Assembly (NCBI GenBank): GCA_963728355.1
Contig: CAVSJQ010000022.1
Coordinates: 558,001 to 622,000, forward strand
DNA: 64,000 nucleotides
DNA from: Sva-07 sp963728355
GTDB taxonomy: Bacteria > Actinomycetota > Acidimicrobiia > Acidimicrobiales > Ilumatobacteraceae
Reading direction: 5' to 3'
Under the pieces are notes generated by a model, which saw only the letters and a list, made by a program, of their open reading frames with translations, was not told where the DNA came from and made no database searches. This document shows positions 16,053-25,097 of this stretch, piece by piece (the stretch's first letter is position 1; the number at the start of each line of letters is the position of its first letter). A program made the position numbers and the translations under genes.

Positions 16053-17483
16053 TCAGTCGGTGCCGGGCCGGCGCGTCGATTCCCGGCCGGGATCGCCGGC
16101 GTAGCCGGGCGGATACGTCGCTACGAGTTCCTCGGCCGTCGGCGTGCGTCGCCGGTAGGCGTCGTCGGGCAGCAGATCGATGATCGCCGCCATGATCCGT
16201 TTCGTGTCGGCCTCGAGCGACCGTCCGACGAGTCGGACCGGCTCACCGACGCGGATCCGCACGGTCGGCGGATCCGTCACGTTGAGTACGTTCGGGATTC
16301 GGCTCGAACGCGGCCAGACGCGTTCGGTTCCCCACAGCCCGACGGGAATCACCGGTGCGCCGGTCATCTGCGCCAATCGCGCGGCGCCCCACCGGCCCTT
16401 CGGTTTGCGGTAGAACGCCGGCCCACGCGGAATGGTGCCCTCGGGCATCATCGTCACCATCTCACCGCCCTCGAGCGCCGCTGCCGCCGCAGCGAGCGGC
16501 TCATCGGATCCGGTCCCCCGATCGACACGGATCCCACCCATCGCCGCAGCGATCGGCCCGACGATCGGGGCGTCGAACACCTCCTTCTTGCCGAGAAAGC
16601 GCGCCGGACGACCGGCCTCGGCGATCGCCAGGGACATCGCTGCCACGTCGAAGTAGCTGCGATGATTGCCGACCAGGATCGCCGCGCCCCGCGACGGAAT
16701 GTGTTCGATGCCGGCGATGTCGAACCGCGCGTACGGGTATGCCGACGGGCGGACGAGCCGCAGGGCGACCTGTTGCAGTTCGAGTCCGATCACCGGGATC
16801 TTGAGGACGCCGGGCGACACGTCGAGGTTGAGCGTCGGCCAGCGGCGCGCCGCAGCGACGAGGACCATCCGGGGATCCGGATTCACGACGATGGGATGGC
16901 CGACCGCAGCCAGCATCGGGGTGTCGTACACGCTGTCGGAGTAGGCATAGCTCTCGGCGAGGTCGACGTCGTGGCGCTCGGCCCACTCGGTGATCGCCGC
17001 CAGCTTGCCCGCCGACCACACGAACGGGCCGTCGAGCGTGCCGTCGTAGGTGCCGTCTGCGCTCACGCCGTAGCGCGTCGCGACGACGTCGTCGAGCCCG
17101 AGGCGATCGGCGAACGGCTTCACCAGGTCGTAGGGCGTCGTGGTGGCGAGGACGATCGGGCGCCCGGCTTCGCGATGGGCTGCGAAGGCCGTCTCGGCGA
17201 AGGGTTGCACCATCGAGCACAGTTCGTCGGCAACGGTCTCTGCCGCCTCCGCGACGGCGGCCCGGGACCGGCCGGCGGCGAACGTCACGGCCTGACGTGC
17301 CAGCACCATCGCCGGCAGGGTTTCGCCGATCGTGTTGAACAGGCCGAACAGCAACCGCTCCCCCGGCAGGGCCTTCGTTCCCGTGAGCCCCGCCATTCTC
17401 ATGGCGCCGGCGAACACTTCGCCCGACGCCCCTGACAGCAGCGTGCGGTCGAGGTCGAAGAAGGCTGCGCCGGAGGAGGTCAC
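16053..17483 (-). CDS. HAD-IB phosphatase fused to 1-acylglycerol-3-phosphate acyltransferase
   Basis: A 476-residue two-domain protein for phospholipid synthesis. Residues 1-230 are a HAD-IB hydrolase: motif I FFDLDRTLL, motif II LATTTPYD, motif III/IV YAYSDSVYDTPML. Residues about 255-450 are a PlsC-type acyltransferase with NHRSYFD (motif I), GGIRVDRG (motif II), MMPEGTIPRG (motif III) and APVIPVGLWG (motif IV). The same fusion occurs in mycobacterial PlsC-like proteins. The HAD substrate is unknown, perhaps lysophosphatidate or a phosphorylated intermediate. ATG 17483 gives MTSSGAAFFDLDRT. Confidence 0.9.
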   Translation of the reverse strand: MTSSGAAFFDLDRTLLSGASGEVFAGAMRMAGLTGTKALPGERLLFGLFNTIGETLPAMVLARQAVTFAAGRSRAAVAEAAETVADELCSMVQPFAETAFAAHREAGRPIVLATTTPYDLVKPFADRLGLDDVVATRYGVSADGTYDGTLDGPFVWSAGKLAAITEWAERHDVDLAESYAYSDSVYDTPMLAAVGHPIVVNPDPRMVLVAAARRWPTLNLDVSPGVLKIPVIGLELQQVALRLVRPSAYPYARFDIAGIEHIPSRGAAILVGNHRSYFDVAAMSLAIAEAGRPARFLGKKEVFDAPIVGPIAAAMGGIRVDRGTGSDEPLAAAAAALEGGEMVTMMPEGTIPRGPAFYRKPKGRWGAARLAQMTGAPVIPVGLWGTERVWPRSSRIPNVLNVTDPPTVRIRVGEPVRLVGRSLEADTKRIMAAIIDLLPDDAYRRRTPTAEELVATYPPGYAGDPGRESTRRPGTD

Positions 17484-17527
17484 GAGCGGAGACTAGACGC
17501 CGACCCCCACGTACTGCATCGGCGGCC

Positions 17528-17566
17528 GATGAGCCAATCGCCTGGATACGGGCTTTTCGCTCATGG
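17528..17566. repeat. REP-like palindrome (copy B)
   Basis: Second copy of the element at 4504-4547. Shared blocks are CGATGAGC at the left and TACGGGCTTTTCGCTCAT at the right; arms are imperfect here. It lies between the HAD-acyltransferase start and the 3' end of the 6C RNA. Confidence 0.7.
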
Positions 17567-17582
17567 CACCGGAGGTGGTCGG

Positions 17583-17708
17583 AAAAACGGGAAAGACCCG
17601 GATGGGGGATCCGGGTCTCTCAACCTGGGAATGTCCTCCGGTTGGGGGAACCGGTTGGTGGACTTCCCTTCGAGTGGAACATGGGGGGTGTTCGCACTGC
17701 GATCTGCT
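17583..17708 (-). ncRNA. 6C-type small RNA
   Basis: Read on the minus strand there are two hairpins each with a loop of five cytosines: CCGGTT-CCCCC-AACCGG (17638-17654) and AGACCCGGAT-CCCCC-ATCCGGGTCT (17594-17618). The second is followed by a T-rich run (GTCTTTCCCGTTTTTCC) as in an intrinsic terminator. This is the hallmark of the actinobacterial 6C RNA (B11 in Mycobacterium), whose C-rich loops pair with G-rich ribosome-binding regions. The 5' end is estimated from the promoter at 17715-17743. An Rfam 6C model search would decide. Confidence 0.85.
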
Positions 17709-17714
17709 TGTGAA

Positions 17715-17743
17715 AGTATGCACGTGAACTAGCGATCGTGCAA
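17715..17743 (-). promoter_or_regulatory. Promoter of the 6C RNA
   Basis: On the minus strand TTGCAC (17743-17738) and CATACT (17720-17715) are separated by exactly 17 bases, close to the sigma-70-type consensus. Transcription would begin near 17708 and read into the two C-loop hairpins. Confidence 0.65.
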
Positions 17744-17778
17744 GTAGAACAAACAGATACTTGCTATCGTTTGCGCAG

Positions 17779-18711
17779 ATGGATGTGCGCCAGCTCTCCA
17801 CGCTCGTGGCGATCGCCGATCACGGCACCTTCTCAGCCGCGGCGCGTGCGCTGTTCACGGTCCAGTCGAACGTCTCGAGCCACATCGCCCGCCTCGAGAA
17901 AGAGCTGGGCGTCACGCTGGTCGATCGGGCGCAGGGCGGCCTGACCGACGACGGCGCCCGGGTGGTCGAGCGGGCCCGACGCATCCTCAACGAACTCGAC
18001 GACATCGCCGCCGACATGTCGAGCCGCCACGCCGACGTGAGCGGCCAGACCCGCATCGGCGTGATCGGCACCACCGCCCGCTGGCTGATCCCTCGATTCC
18101 TCGGCGAACTCAGCGAACGGCACCCGCACGTGCGGGCGATCGTGCAGGAAGGCGCCACGTCGTCGTTGGTCCCCAACGTGTTGACCGGTCAGCTCAACGG
18201 AGCGATCGTGCACCTCCCCGTCGACGAACCGGAGCTGGTCATCGAGCCCCTGTTCGCCGAGGATCTGTTGTTGCTCGCCGCCGACGGCCATCCGCTCGCC
18301 GACCGCGACCTCATCCCTCTGGCCGACCTCGACGAGGTTCCGCTGCTGCTGCCACCACCGGGCGCAGCGCTGCGCCGGGTGCTCGAGCGCGCCGCCGCCA
18401 ACGCCGACATCACCCTGCGCGCCCAGGCCGAGGTCGACGGTGTGCGGCTGCTGGCATCGTTGGCGTTCGCCGGCTTCGGTGCGGCGATCGTGCCGGCCAC
18501 CGCCGTGCCCGACTGGTTGGAGGGGACCTTTCACCGCATCACCGTGCCCGAACTCCCCCGCCGGGTCGTCGCCTTCGCCCGTCGTCGGCGTCCGACCGCC
18601 AGTGCGCCCACGATGGCCGTGCTCGAAACGCTGCGATCGGTGACCAGCACCGACGGCGCCGCCCAGCACGGCATCCACGTCGACACGGCCGCGATCCCTC
18701 TCAGCCGATGA
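17779..18711 (+). CDS. LysR-family transcriptional regulator
   Basis: A 310-residue DNA-binding regulator. The N-terminal winged helix-turn-helix (residues 1-62) is typical: LSTLVAIADHGTFSAAARALFTVQSNVSSHIARLEKELGV. The rest is a periplasmic-binding-type effector domain (about 88-290). I use ATG 17779 (MDVRQLSTL), since this is the standard LysR N-terminus; ATG 17761 would add six residues. It lies upstream of, and in the same direction as, the carboxyltransferase gene (31-base gap), so a role in acyl-CoA metabolism is plausible. The ligand is unknown. Confidence 0.92.
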   Translation: MDVRQLSTLVAIADHGTFSAAARALFTVQSNVSSHIARLEKELGVTLVDRAQGGLTDDGARVVERARRILNELDDIAADMSSRHADVSGQTRIGVIGTTARWLIPRFLGELSERHPHVRAIVQEGATSSLVPNVLTGQLNGAIVHLPVDEPELVIEPLFAEDLLLLAADGHPLADRDLIPLADLDEVPLLLPPPGAALRRVLERAAANADITLRAQAEVDGVRLLASLAFAGFGAAIVPATAVPDWLEGTFHRITVPELPRRVVAFARRRRPTASAPTMAVLETLRSVTSTDGAAQHGIHVDTAAIPLSR

Positions 18712-18742
18712 TCACCACGATGCCGCGGTACTGTCCGCACCG

Positions 18743-20101
18743 ATGAACGGCGTCGCCTCGGGCCACTACGCACTCACCAGGCTCACACCGAGCGACGTCC
18801 GCGTGACGATCCGCGAGCTCGACGGGCGTCATGTCGTGTGGGCGGAGTTCGACGAGGACGATCTGCCGACCCGACTGACGAGCACGAGCTCCGAACAGTT
18901 CGTCGCCGCCGCCGACGCCGCCCGCCAGCGTCACATCCCGTTGGTGTACGTCCTGGCGACGTCCGGCGCCGACATCAACGAAGGCGTGCCGTCCCTGCAC
19001 GCCTGGGGGCGCGTCGCTGCGGCGCTGACGGCATGCTCGGGCGTGGTCCCGACGGCGGTCATCGTGGCGGGCCCAGCGGTCTCGGGCCCCGCCCTGCTGC
19101 TCGGTATCGCCGATCTCACCGTGATGACCGAGACCAGCTATGCGTTCGTGAACGGCCCGACGATGGTCGAGGAGTTCACCGGCGTCCGCATCGGCGTCGA
19201 GGAACTGGGCGGCGCCGGCCACCACGCCCGGTACACCGGTGTCGCGACCGCCGTCGTCGCCGATCGGGCCGCCGCCGTCGAGCTGGTCGGCGACCTGCTC
19301 GCCTACCTTCCCGACCACGTCGACGCCGAGCCTCCACGATCGTTCAGCGACGATCCCGCCGATCGTCGCTGCCCCGAAGCCGGAGATCTGATCCCTGCCA
19401 CGTCGACCGGCAGCTACGACGTGCGCCAAGTGGCGGCAGCCATCGTCGACGAGGGCTCGATGCTCGAGTTGCGCGACCGGTGGGCGGCCAACGTCGTCAC
19501 CGCCTTCGCCACGATCGACGGGCGCCCGGTGGGGATCGTCGCCAATCAGCCGATCATCCTCGCCGGAACCTTGGACATCCCGGCGTCGCAGAAGGCGGCG
19601 CGCTTCGTCGCACTCTGCGATGCGTTCAATCTTCCGATCATCACCCTCGTCGACACGCCCGGCTTCTACCCCGGCAAGGACCTCGAGTGGCGCGGCATGA
19701 TCCGCCACGGCGCCCAGCTGGTCTACGCGTACGCCCGAGCGACGGTGCCGCGCATCTGCGTCATCCTGCGCAAGAGCTACGGCGGCGCATACATCGTGAT
19801 GGACTCCAAGACGATGGGCAACGATCTGTGCCTGGCATGGCCGTGGGCGGAGCTCGCGGTGATGGGTGCCGGCCAGGCGGCCGCCATCCTGCAGCGACGC
19901 GCCACGCCCGACGAGCGCGCGAAGTTCGAGGCGGAGTACGCCGAACGCCTGCTCAATCCCTACGTGGCCGCCGAGCGCGGGCTGGTCGACGCGGTGATCG
20001 ACCCGGCGGACACCCGCGTCGAGATCGCCGCCGCGCTCGAGTTGCTGCAGGACAAGCGCGAAGCACTCGGCGGACGCAAGCACGGCAACAGCCCGCTCTG
20101 A
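18743..20101 (+). CDS. Acyl-CoA carboxylase carboxyltransferase subunit
   Basis: A 452-residue protein with two crotonase-fold halves typical of biotin-dependent carboxyltransferases such as AccD/PccB. The C-terminal half has the acyl-CoA-binding landmarks LVDTPGFYPGKDLEWRGMIRHGAQL, YGGAYIVM and the MGAGQAAAIL region. The N-terminal half (residues 1-200) is divergent and lacks the zinc-ribbon seen in some AccD proteins. It carboxylates acetyl-, propionyl- or longer acyl-CoA with a biotinylated partner that is not in the window. Probably controlled by the adjacent LysR gene. Confidence 0.87.
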   Translation: MNGVASGHYALTRLTPSDVRVTIRELDGRHVVWAEFDEDDLPTRLTSTSSEQFVAAADAARQRHIPLVYVLATSGADINEGVPSLHAWGRVAAALTACSGVVPTAVIVAGPAVSGPALLLGIADLTVMTETSYAFVNGPTMVEEFTGVRIGVEELGGAGHHARYTGVATAVVADRAAAVELVGDLLAYLPDHVDAEPPRSFSDDPADRRCPEAGDLIPATSTGSYDVRQVAAAIVDEGSMLELRDRWAANVVTAFATIDGRPVGIVANQPIILAGTLDIPASQKAARFVALCDAFNLPIITLVDTPGFYPGKDLEWRGMIRHGAQLVYAYARATVPRICVILRKSYGGAYIVMDSKTMGNDLCLAWPWAELAVMGAGQAAAILQRRATPDERAKFEAEYAERLLNPYVAAERGLVDAVIDPADTRVEIAAALELLQDKREALGGRKHGNSPL

Positions 20102-20246
20102 GCGCGCGCTGCGCGAGCTGTCGCGCGACGCCGTCACCTCGAGCCGGTTGCTGGCTGAGCGACCGTTCGGCACTAACGTGACGTCGCGGCCGGGGAGGAA
20201 CCTCCGACCACATCTCCCCACAGTTCGCGCCACGAGAGGAAGCCAC

Positions 20247-21512
20247 GTGCCCGACACCATCACCATCACCGACGATCGCACCGGTAAGACCGTCACCGTT
20301 CCAATCGAAGGTGGGACCTTCTCCTCCGCGGCGCTACGTGAACTCGATCCGACGCTGTACTGCTACGACCCCGCCTTCCTCTCGACCGCATCGTGCAAGT
20401 CAGGGATCACCTACCTCGACGGCGAAGCCGGCATCCTGCGATACGGCGGCTACCCGATCGAGCAACTGGCGGAGCACTCGAGCTACCTCGAGGTCGCCTA
20501 TCTGCTGCTGAACGGCGAGCTGCCCACCAAAGAGCAGCTCGACGCGTGGGTGCACGATGTCACCCATCACACGTTCATCCACGAGAACATGCGCAAGCGG
20601 TTCGTCGACGGATTCCACTACGACGCCCATCCGATGGGCATGTTCACCTCGGCCGTCGCTGCGCTCGGCACGTTCTACGAGGGAGCGAAGGACATCCACG
20701 ACCCCGCCCAGCGCGACCGCCAGATCCTGCGCCTGATCGCGAAATCACCGACGATCGCCGCGATGTGTTATCGCTTCTCGGTGGGTCTGCCGTTCAACCA
20801 GCCGAGCAACGACCTGTCGTACCCGGCGAACTTCCTCAACATGATGTGGAAGATCGGTGACTACCAGGTCGATCCCGTGCTCGAGCGGGCGATGGAGGTG
20901 CTGTTCATCCTCCACGCCGACCACGAGCAGAACTGCGGCACCACCGCGATGAGAGTGATCGGTTCGAGCCACGCCGACCCCTACTCGTCGGCGGCGGGCG
21001 CAGCGGCCGCGCTCTACGGACCGTTGCACGGCGGAGCGAACGAGGCCGTCGTGCGCATGCTGGGCGAGATCGGCTCGACCGACAACGTTCCGGCGTTCGT
21101 CGAGTCGGTCAAGGCGGGCGACGCTCGACTGATGGGCTTCGGACACCGCGTCTACAAGAACTACGACCCGCGTGCCCGCATCATCAAGCAGGCTGCCTAC
21201 GACGTGTTCGAGGTGACCGGCAAGAACCCGCTGCTCGACATCGCACTGAAGCTCGAGGACGTCGCACTGTCCGACTCGTACTTCATCGACCGCAAGCTCT
21301 ACCCGAACGTCGACTTCTACTCGGGTCTGATCTACCAGGCGATGAACTTCCCGGTGGAGATGTTCACGGTGCTCTTCGCGATCCCCCGCATGTCGGGCTG
21401 GCTCGCACACTGGCAGGAACTCCTCAATGATCCCGCCCAGAAGATCTCCCGGCCCCGCCAGTGGTACGACGGCCCCGGCGAACGCGACTACGTCCCCATC
21501 GTCAACCGCTGA
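20247..21512 (+). CDS. gltA: Citrate synthase
   Basis: Condenses acetyl-CoA and oxaloacetate at the TCA entry point. The 421-residue type II-like enzyme shows LYCYDPAF near the N-terminus, HADHEQNCGT (catalytic His), GPLHGGANEAV, MGFGHRVYKNYDPRA (catalytic His and Arg), and a C-terminal MSGWLAHWQE-containing segment. GTG 20247 is chosen because GAGAGGA lies six bases upstream and VPDTITITDD fits the family N-terminus. Its TGA is made by the first bases of palindromic repeat copy 2. Convergent with isocitrate dehydrogenase. Confidence 0.97.
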   Translation: MPDTITITDDRTGKTVTVPIEGGTFSSAALRELDPTLYCYDPAFLSTASCKSGITYLDGEAGILRYGGYPIEQLAEHSSYLEVAYLLLNGELPTKEQLDAWVHDVTHHTFIHENMRKRFVDGFHYDAHPMGMFTSAVAALGTFYEGAKDIHDPAQRDRQILRLIAKSPTIAAMCYRFSVGLPFNQPSNDLSYPANFLNMMWKIGDYQVDPVLERAMEVLFILHADHEQNCGTTAMRVIGSSHADPYSSAAGAAAALYGPLHGGANEAVVRMLGEIGSTDNVPAFVESVKAGDARLMGFGHRVYKNYDPRARIIKQAAYDVFEVTGKNPLLDIALKLEDVALSDSYFIDRKLYPNVDFYSGLIYQAMNFPVEMFTVLFAIPRMSGWLAHWQELLNDPAQKISRPRQWYDGPGERDYVPIVNR

Positions 21513-21550
21513 CCGTTACGCCAGGGGTCAGACCCCCGGCGTAACAGTCA
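21510..21550. repeat. Palindromic repeat, TTACGCC/GGCGTAA family (copy 2)
   Basis: Nearly identical to 14386-14426: TGACCGTTACGCC, AGGGGTCAGACCCCC, GGCGTAACAGTCA. It supplies the gltA stop codon. It forms a back-to-back pair with copy 3, 35 bases away, in opposite orientation. Confidence 0.85.
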
Positions 21551-21585
21551 CCACCGATCGGTGCAATTCCCGCCTTGCGCGACTG

Positions 21586-21620
21586 GCGTTACGCCGGGGG
21601 TCTGACCCCTGGCGTAACGC
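21586..21620. repeat. Palindromic repeat, TTACGCC/GGCGTAA family (copy 3)
   Basis: GCGTTACGCC, GGGGGTCTGACCCCT, GGCGTAACGC: the reverse complement of the copy 2 core. It ends 15 bases before the icd stop. The inverted pair of copies resembles a bacterial interspersed mosaic element. Confidence 0.85.
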
Positions 21621-21635
21621 TTGTCACGGGCCGGG

Positions 21636-23876
21636 TCAATCGGCGCTGACCGAGTCGATGGCGGCGTTGAACGTCGGGCTCGGACGCATCACCGCGGTGG
21701 CCTGGGCGGCGTCGGGGACGTAATAGCCACCGATGTCCGCCGGCTGGCCCTGCACGCCGAGCAGTTCCTCCACGATGGTCTCCTCGTTCGCCGACAGCTC
21801 GGCGGCGATCGGCGCGAACCGTGCCGCCAGCTCGGCGTCGTCGGTCTGCGCTGCGAGCGCCTGCGACCAGTAGAGCGCGAGGTAGAAGTGACTGCCTCGG
21901 TTGTCGATCTGGCCGAGGCGCCGCGCTGGCGACTTGCCGTTCTCCAGCAGCTGGCCGGTCGCCGCGTCGAGGGTGTCGGCCAGGATCTGCGCGCGGGCGT
22001 TGCCCGCCACATTGGCCAGGTGCTCGAACGAGACGGCGAGCGCGAGGAATTCGCCGAGCGAGTCCCAACGCAGGTAGTTCTCCTTGACGAGCTGCTGCAC
22101 GTGCTTGGGCGCCGAACCGCCGGCTCCGGTCTCGAACAATCCACCGCCGTTGAGCAGCGGCACGATCGAGAGCATCTTGGCGCTCGTGCCCAGCTCGAGG
22201 ATGGGGAACAGGTCGGTCAGGTAGTCACGCAGCACGTTGCCGGTGACCGAGATCGTGTCGAGACCCTCCCTCGCCCGGTCGATGGAGAATTGCGTTGCGA
22301 CCGCCGGGGCGAGGATCTCGATCTCGACGCCGGACAGATCATGGTCGCGCAGGTACTCGTTGACCTTGGTGATCAGCTGGGCGTCGTGGGCGCGGTTCGA
22401 GTCGAGCCAGAACACGGCGGGCGCGCCCGTCGCACGGGACCGTTCGACGGCGAGACGCACCCAGTCACGGATGGGCTCGTCCTTGACCTGGCACATCCGG
22501 AAGATGTCGCCGGTCTGCACGGTCTGCTCCATCAGCGTGTCGCCGGTGCCGGCGTCGACCACCCTGATCGTCCCCGCCCCCGGCGCCTCGAACGTCTTGT
22601 CGTGGCTGCCATACTCCTCGGCCTTCTGCGCCATGAGCCCGACGTTGGGGACACTGCCCATCGTCGACGGGTCGAACGCCCCGTTTTCGATGCAGTCCTC
22701 GATCACGGTCTGGTAGACGCCGGCGTAGCTGCTGTCGGGAATCACCGCCTTTGCGTCCTGCTGCTCGCCGGCGGCGTTCCACATCTGACCCGAGGTCCGG
22801 ATCATCGCCGGCATCGATGCGTCGACGATGATGTCGCTCGGCACGTGGAGGTTGGTGATGCCCTTGTCGGAGTCGACCATGGCGAGATCGGGACCGTGCT
22901 CGTACGCCGAGGCGATGTCCGCCTCGATCGCTGCGCGCTGGTCGGCGGGCAGCGTGTCGATGGCGCTGAGCACGCCGGCCCAGCCGTTGCGCGGGTCGCC
23001 ACCGGCCGCTGCGATCACGTCGCCGTGCTCGGCGAACACGTCGGCGAAGAACACCTCGACGGCGTGGCCGAACATGATCGGATCGGAGACCTTCATCATC
23101 GTGGCCTTGAGGTGGATCGAGAACAGGACGCCCTGTTCCTTCGCCGCCCGCATCTCGTCGGCGAGGAACGAGCGCAGCGCGGCCACGTCCATCGCGGTCG
23201 AGTCGATCACTTCGCCGGCGAGCACGGGCACCGACTCCCTGAGCACCGTCGTGGTGCCGTCGGCGCCGACATGTTCGAGACGCACTGCGCCATCGGCGGC
23301 GACGGTCATCGACTTCTCGTTCGAGTAGAAGTCGTGCGCCCCCATGGTCGCGACGTGCGTCTTGGAGTCCGGCGACCAGGCCCCCATGGAGTGCGGATGC
23401 GACTTCGCGTAGTCCTTGACCGCCTTGGGTGCACGACGGTCCGAGTTGCCCTGGCGGAGCACGGGATTGACCGCGGAACCCATCACCGTGCCGTAACGGG
23501 TGCGCACCTCGACCTCTTCGGGCGTCGACGGCTCGTCGGGGTACTCGGGAACGTCGTAGCCCTTCGCCTGCAGTTCGGCGATCGCTGCCTTCATCTGCGG
23601 GACCGACGCCGAGATGTTGGGCAACTTGATGATGTTGGCCTCCGGGGTCAGGGCCAGCTCGCCGAGTTCAGCGAGTGCGTCGCCGATGCGCTGGTCGTCG
23701 GTGAGTCGGTCGGGGAAGGTGGCAAGGATGCGTCCGGCCAGCGAGATGTCGCGGGTCTCCACGTCGACACCTGCGACACCGGCGAAGGCCTGGATGACCG
23801 GCAGCAACGAGTACGTGGCGAGCGCCGGCGCCTCGTCGGTGAACGTGTAGATGATGGTGGACGGCTTCTCGGTCAT
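21636..23876 (-). CDS. icd: Monomeric NADP-dependent isocitrate dehydrogenase
   Basis: Oxidatively decarboxylates isocitrate to 2-oxoglutarate, making NADPH. The 746-residue length and lack of similarity to dimeric Icd mark the monomeric type (Icd-2). Visible family segments are KLPNISASVPQMKAAIAELQ, GSAVNPVLRQGNSDRRAP (substrate-binding Ser/Asn region), HLKATMMKVSDPIMFGHAV, and the C-terminal WLDSNRAHDAQL (NADP region). ATG 23876 (MTEKPSTIIYTFTDEAP) is the normal start; upstream in-frame sequence is non-coding. Convergent with gltA, so two successive TCA enzymes share an intergenic repeat pair. Confidence 0.97.
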   Translation of the reverse strand: MTEKPSTIIYTFTDEAPALATYSLLPVIQAFAGVAGVDVETRDISLAGRILATFPDRLTDDQRIGDALAELGELALTPEANIIKLPNISASVPQMKAAIAELQAKGYDVPEYPDEPSTPEEVEVRTRYGTVMGSAVNPVLRQGNSDRRAPKAVKDYAKSHPHSMGAWSPDSKTHVATMGAHDFYSNEKSMTVAADGAVRLEHVGADGTTTVLRESVPVLAGEVIDSTAMDVAALRSFLADEMRAAKEQGVLFSIHLKATMMKVSDPIMFGHAVEVFFADVFAEHGDVIAAAGGDPRNGWAGVLSAIDTLPADQRAAIEADIASAYEHGPDLAMVDSDKGITNLHVPSDIIVDASMPAMIRTSGQMWNAAGEQQDAKAVIPDSSYAGVYQTVIEDCIENGAFDPSTMGSVPNVGLMAQKAEEYGSHDKTFEAPGAGTIRVVDAGTGDTLMEQTVQTGDIFRMCQVKDEPIRDWVRLAVERSRATGAPAVFWLDSNRAHDAQLITKVNEYLRDHDLSGVEIEILAPAVATQFSIDRAREGLDTISVTGNVLRDYLTDLFPILELGTSAKMLSIVPLLNGGGLFETGAGGSAPKHVQQLVKENYLRWDSLGEFLALAVSFEHLANVAGNARAQILADTLDAATGQLLENGKSPARRLGQIDNRGSHFYLALYWSQALAAQTDDAELAARFAPIAAELSANEETIVEELLGVQGQPADIGGYYVPDAAQATAVMRPSPTFNAAIDSVSAD

Positions 23877-23990
23877 GGGTGCTACCTGCTCGCTGGGATC
23901 GACTTGTCTACAACTTGTCTGCACTGTAGCAACGCCGCAGTCGCTGCTCCACAGGCAGCCGCGCGGCCGCACCCTCTAACCTCGACGGCG

Positions 23991-25097
23991 ATGGACTTCG
24001 ACTGGACGCCCGAACAGACCGCACTCCGAGAGCACGCACGCAAGGTCGCAGCCGAAGCGGTCGAGCGTCACGGACGGCACAACGACTCGTGGATCAACGG
24101 GTTCTCCAAGGAATTCGCCAGGGAGATGGCGGCGCACGGGTGGATCGGGATGACGTGGCCGACCGAGTTCGGCGGCGGCGGACAACCGGCGATCAACCGC
24201 CTGATCGTCGGGGAGGAACTCATCGCCGCCGGCGCACCGATCGCGGCGATGTGGTTCGCCGACCGACAGATGGGCCCCACGCTGATCCACTACGGCACGC
24301 CGGATCAGCAGGCCGAGTTCCTCCCCGGGATCCTGTCGGGCGAGACCACGTGGTGCATCGGCATGTCCGAACCCGACTCGGGATCCGATCTCGCCTCGCT
24401 GACGACCAGCGCCGTGCGTGACGGTGACGACTTCGTGATCAACGGCCAGAAGATCTGGACGAGCTTCGGCGAACTGGCCGACTACTGCTACCTGATCTGT
24501 CGCACCGACGCCGACGGGCCTCCCCACAAGGGCATCAGCGAGGTGATCGTCCCGATGGACACCCCCGGCATCGAGGTCCGGCCGATCACGGACATGACGA
24601 CGAACCGCCACTTCTGCGAGGTGTGGTTCACCGACGTCCGCGTGCCGGTCGCCAACCTCGTCGGCGTCGAGGGCAATGCGTTCAAGCAGACGATGGCCCA
24701 GCTCGAACACGAACGTGGCGGCATCGACCGCCTGGTGTCGAACCAGGCTCTCTATGCGCTCGCGCTCGAACGGGCCGATCGCAGCGATCCCCGTGTCCGT
24801 CAAGAGATCGCCGCCATCGAGACCGGCTATCGCATCGGGCGCATTCTCGTGACACGCGAGGTGCTCCGCCAGGCGCCCGCCGGCTTCTCGGCGGCGACGA
24901 AGTGCTTCTGCACCGAACACGAGGTGAGGGTCGCCGAGTTCGTCGCCGCAGCGTTCGGCGCCGAAGCGATGCTGTGGGACGAGATCACGCGTGGCCTGGT
25001 CTACGCCCCCGGCTACACCATCATGGGAGGCACGTCGAACATCATGCGCAACATCCTGGGAGAGCGGGTCCTCGGACTCCCCCGCGAGCCGCGCTGA
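23991..25097 (+). CDS. Acyl-CoA dehydrogenase
   Basis: FAD enzyme of fatty-acid or related acyl-CoA oxidation. The 368-residue protein has FGGGGQPAINRLIVGEELI in the N-domain, the flavin-binding CIGMSEPDSGSD and KIWTSFGELADYCYLICRTD, and a C-terminal helical domain ending with GGTSNIMRNILGERVLGLPR. The usual catalytic Glu is not obvious, as in many ACAD subfamilies. ATG 23991 is chosen because MDFDWTPEQTALREHARK is the standard N-terminus. The stop overlaps the alpha/beta hydrolase start (TGATG). Confidence 0.93.
   Translation: MDFDWTPEQTALREHARKVAAEAVERHGRHNDSWINGFSKEFAREMAAHGWIGMTWPTEFGGGGQPAINRLIVGEELIAAGAPIAAMWFADRQMGPTLIHYGTPDQQAEFLPGILSGETTWCIGMSEPDSGSDLASLTTSAVRDGDDFVINGQKIWTSFGELADYCYLICRTDADGPPHKGISEVIVPMDTPGIEVRPITDMTTNRHFCEVWFTDVRVPVANLVGVEGNAFKQTMAQLEHERGGIDRLVSNQALYALALERADRSDPRVRQEIAAIETGYRIGRILVTREVLRQAPAGFSAATKCFCTEHEVRVAEFVAAAFGAEAMLWDEITRGLVYAPGYTIMGGTSNIMRNILGERVLGLPREPR

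Noticed and set aside
21621..23990. Large upstream extension of the acyl-CoA dehydrogenase frame
   Set aside because: It runs antisense through icd and shows no domain; the real protein begins at ATG 23991.
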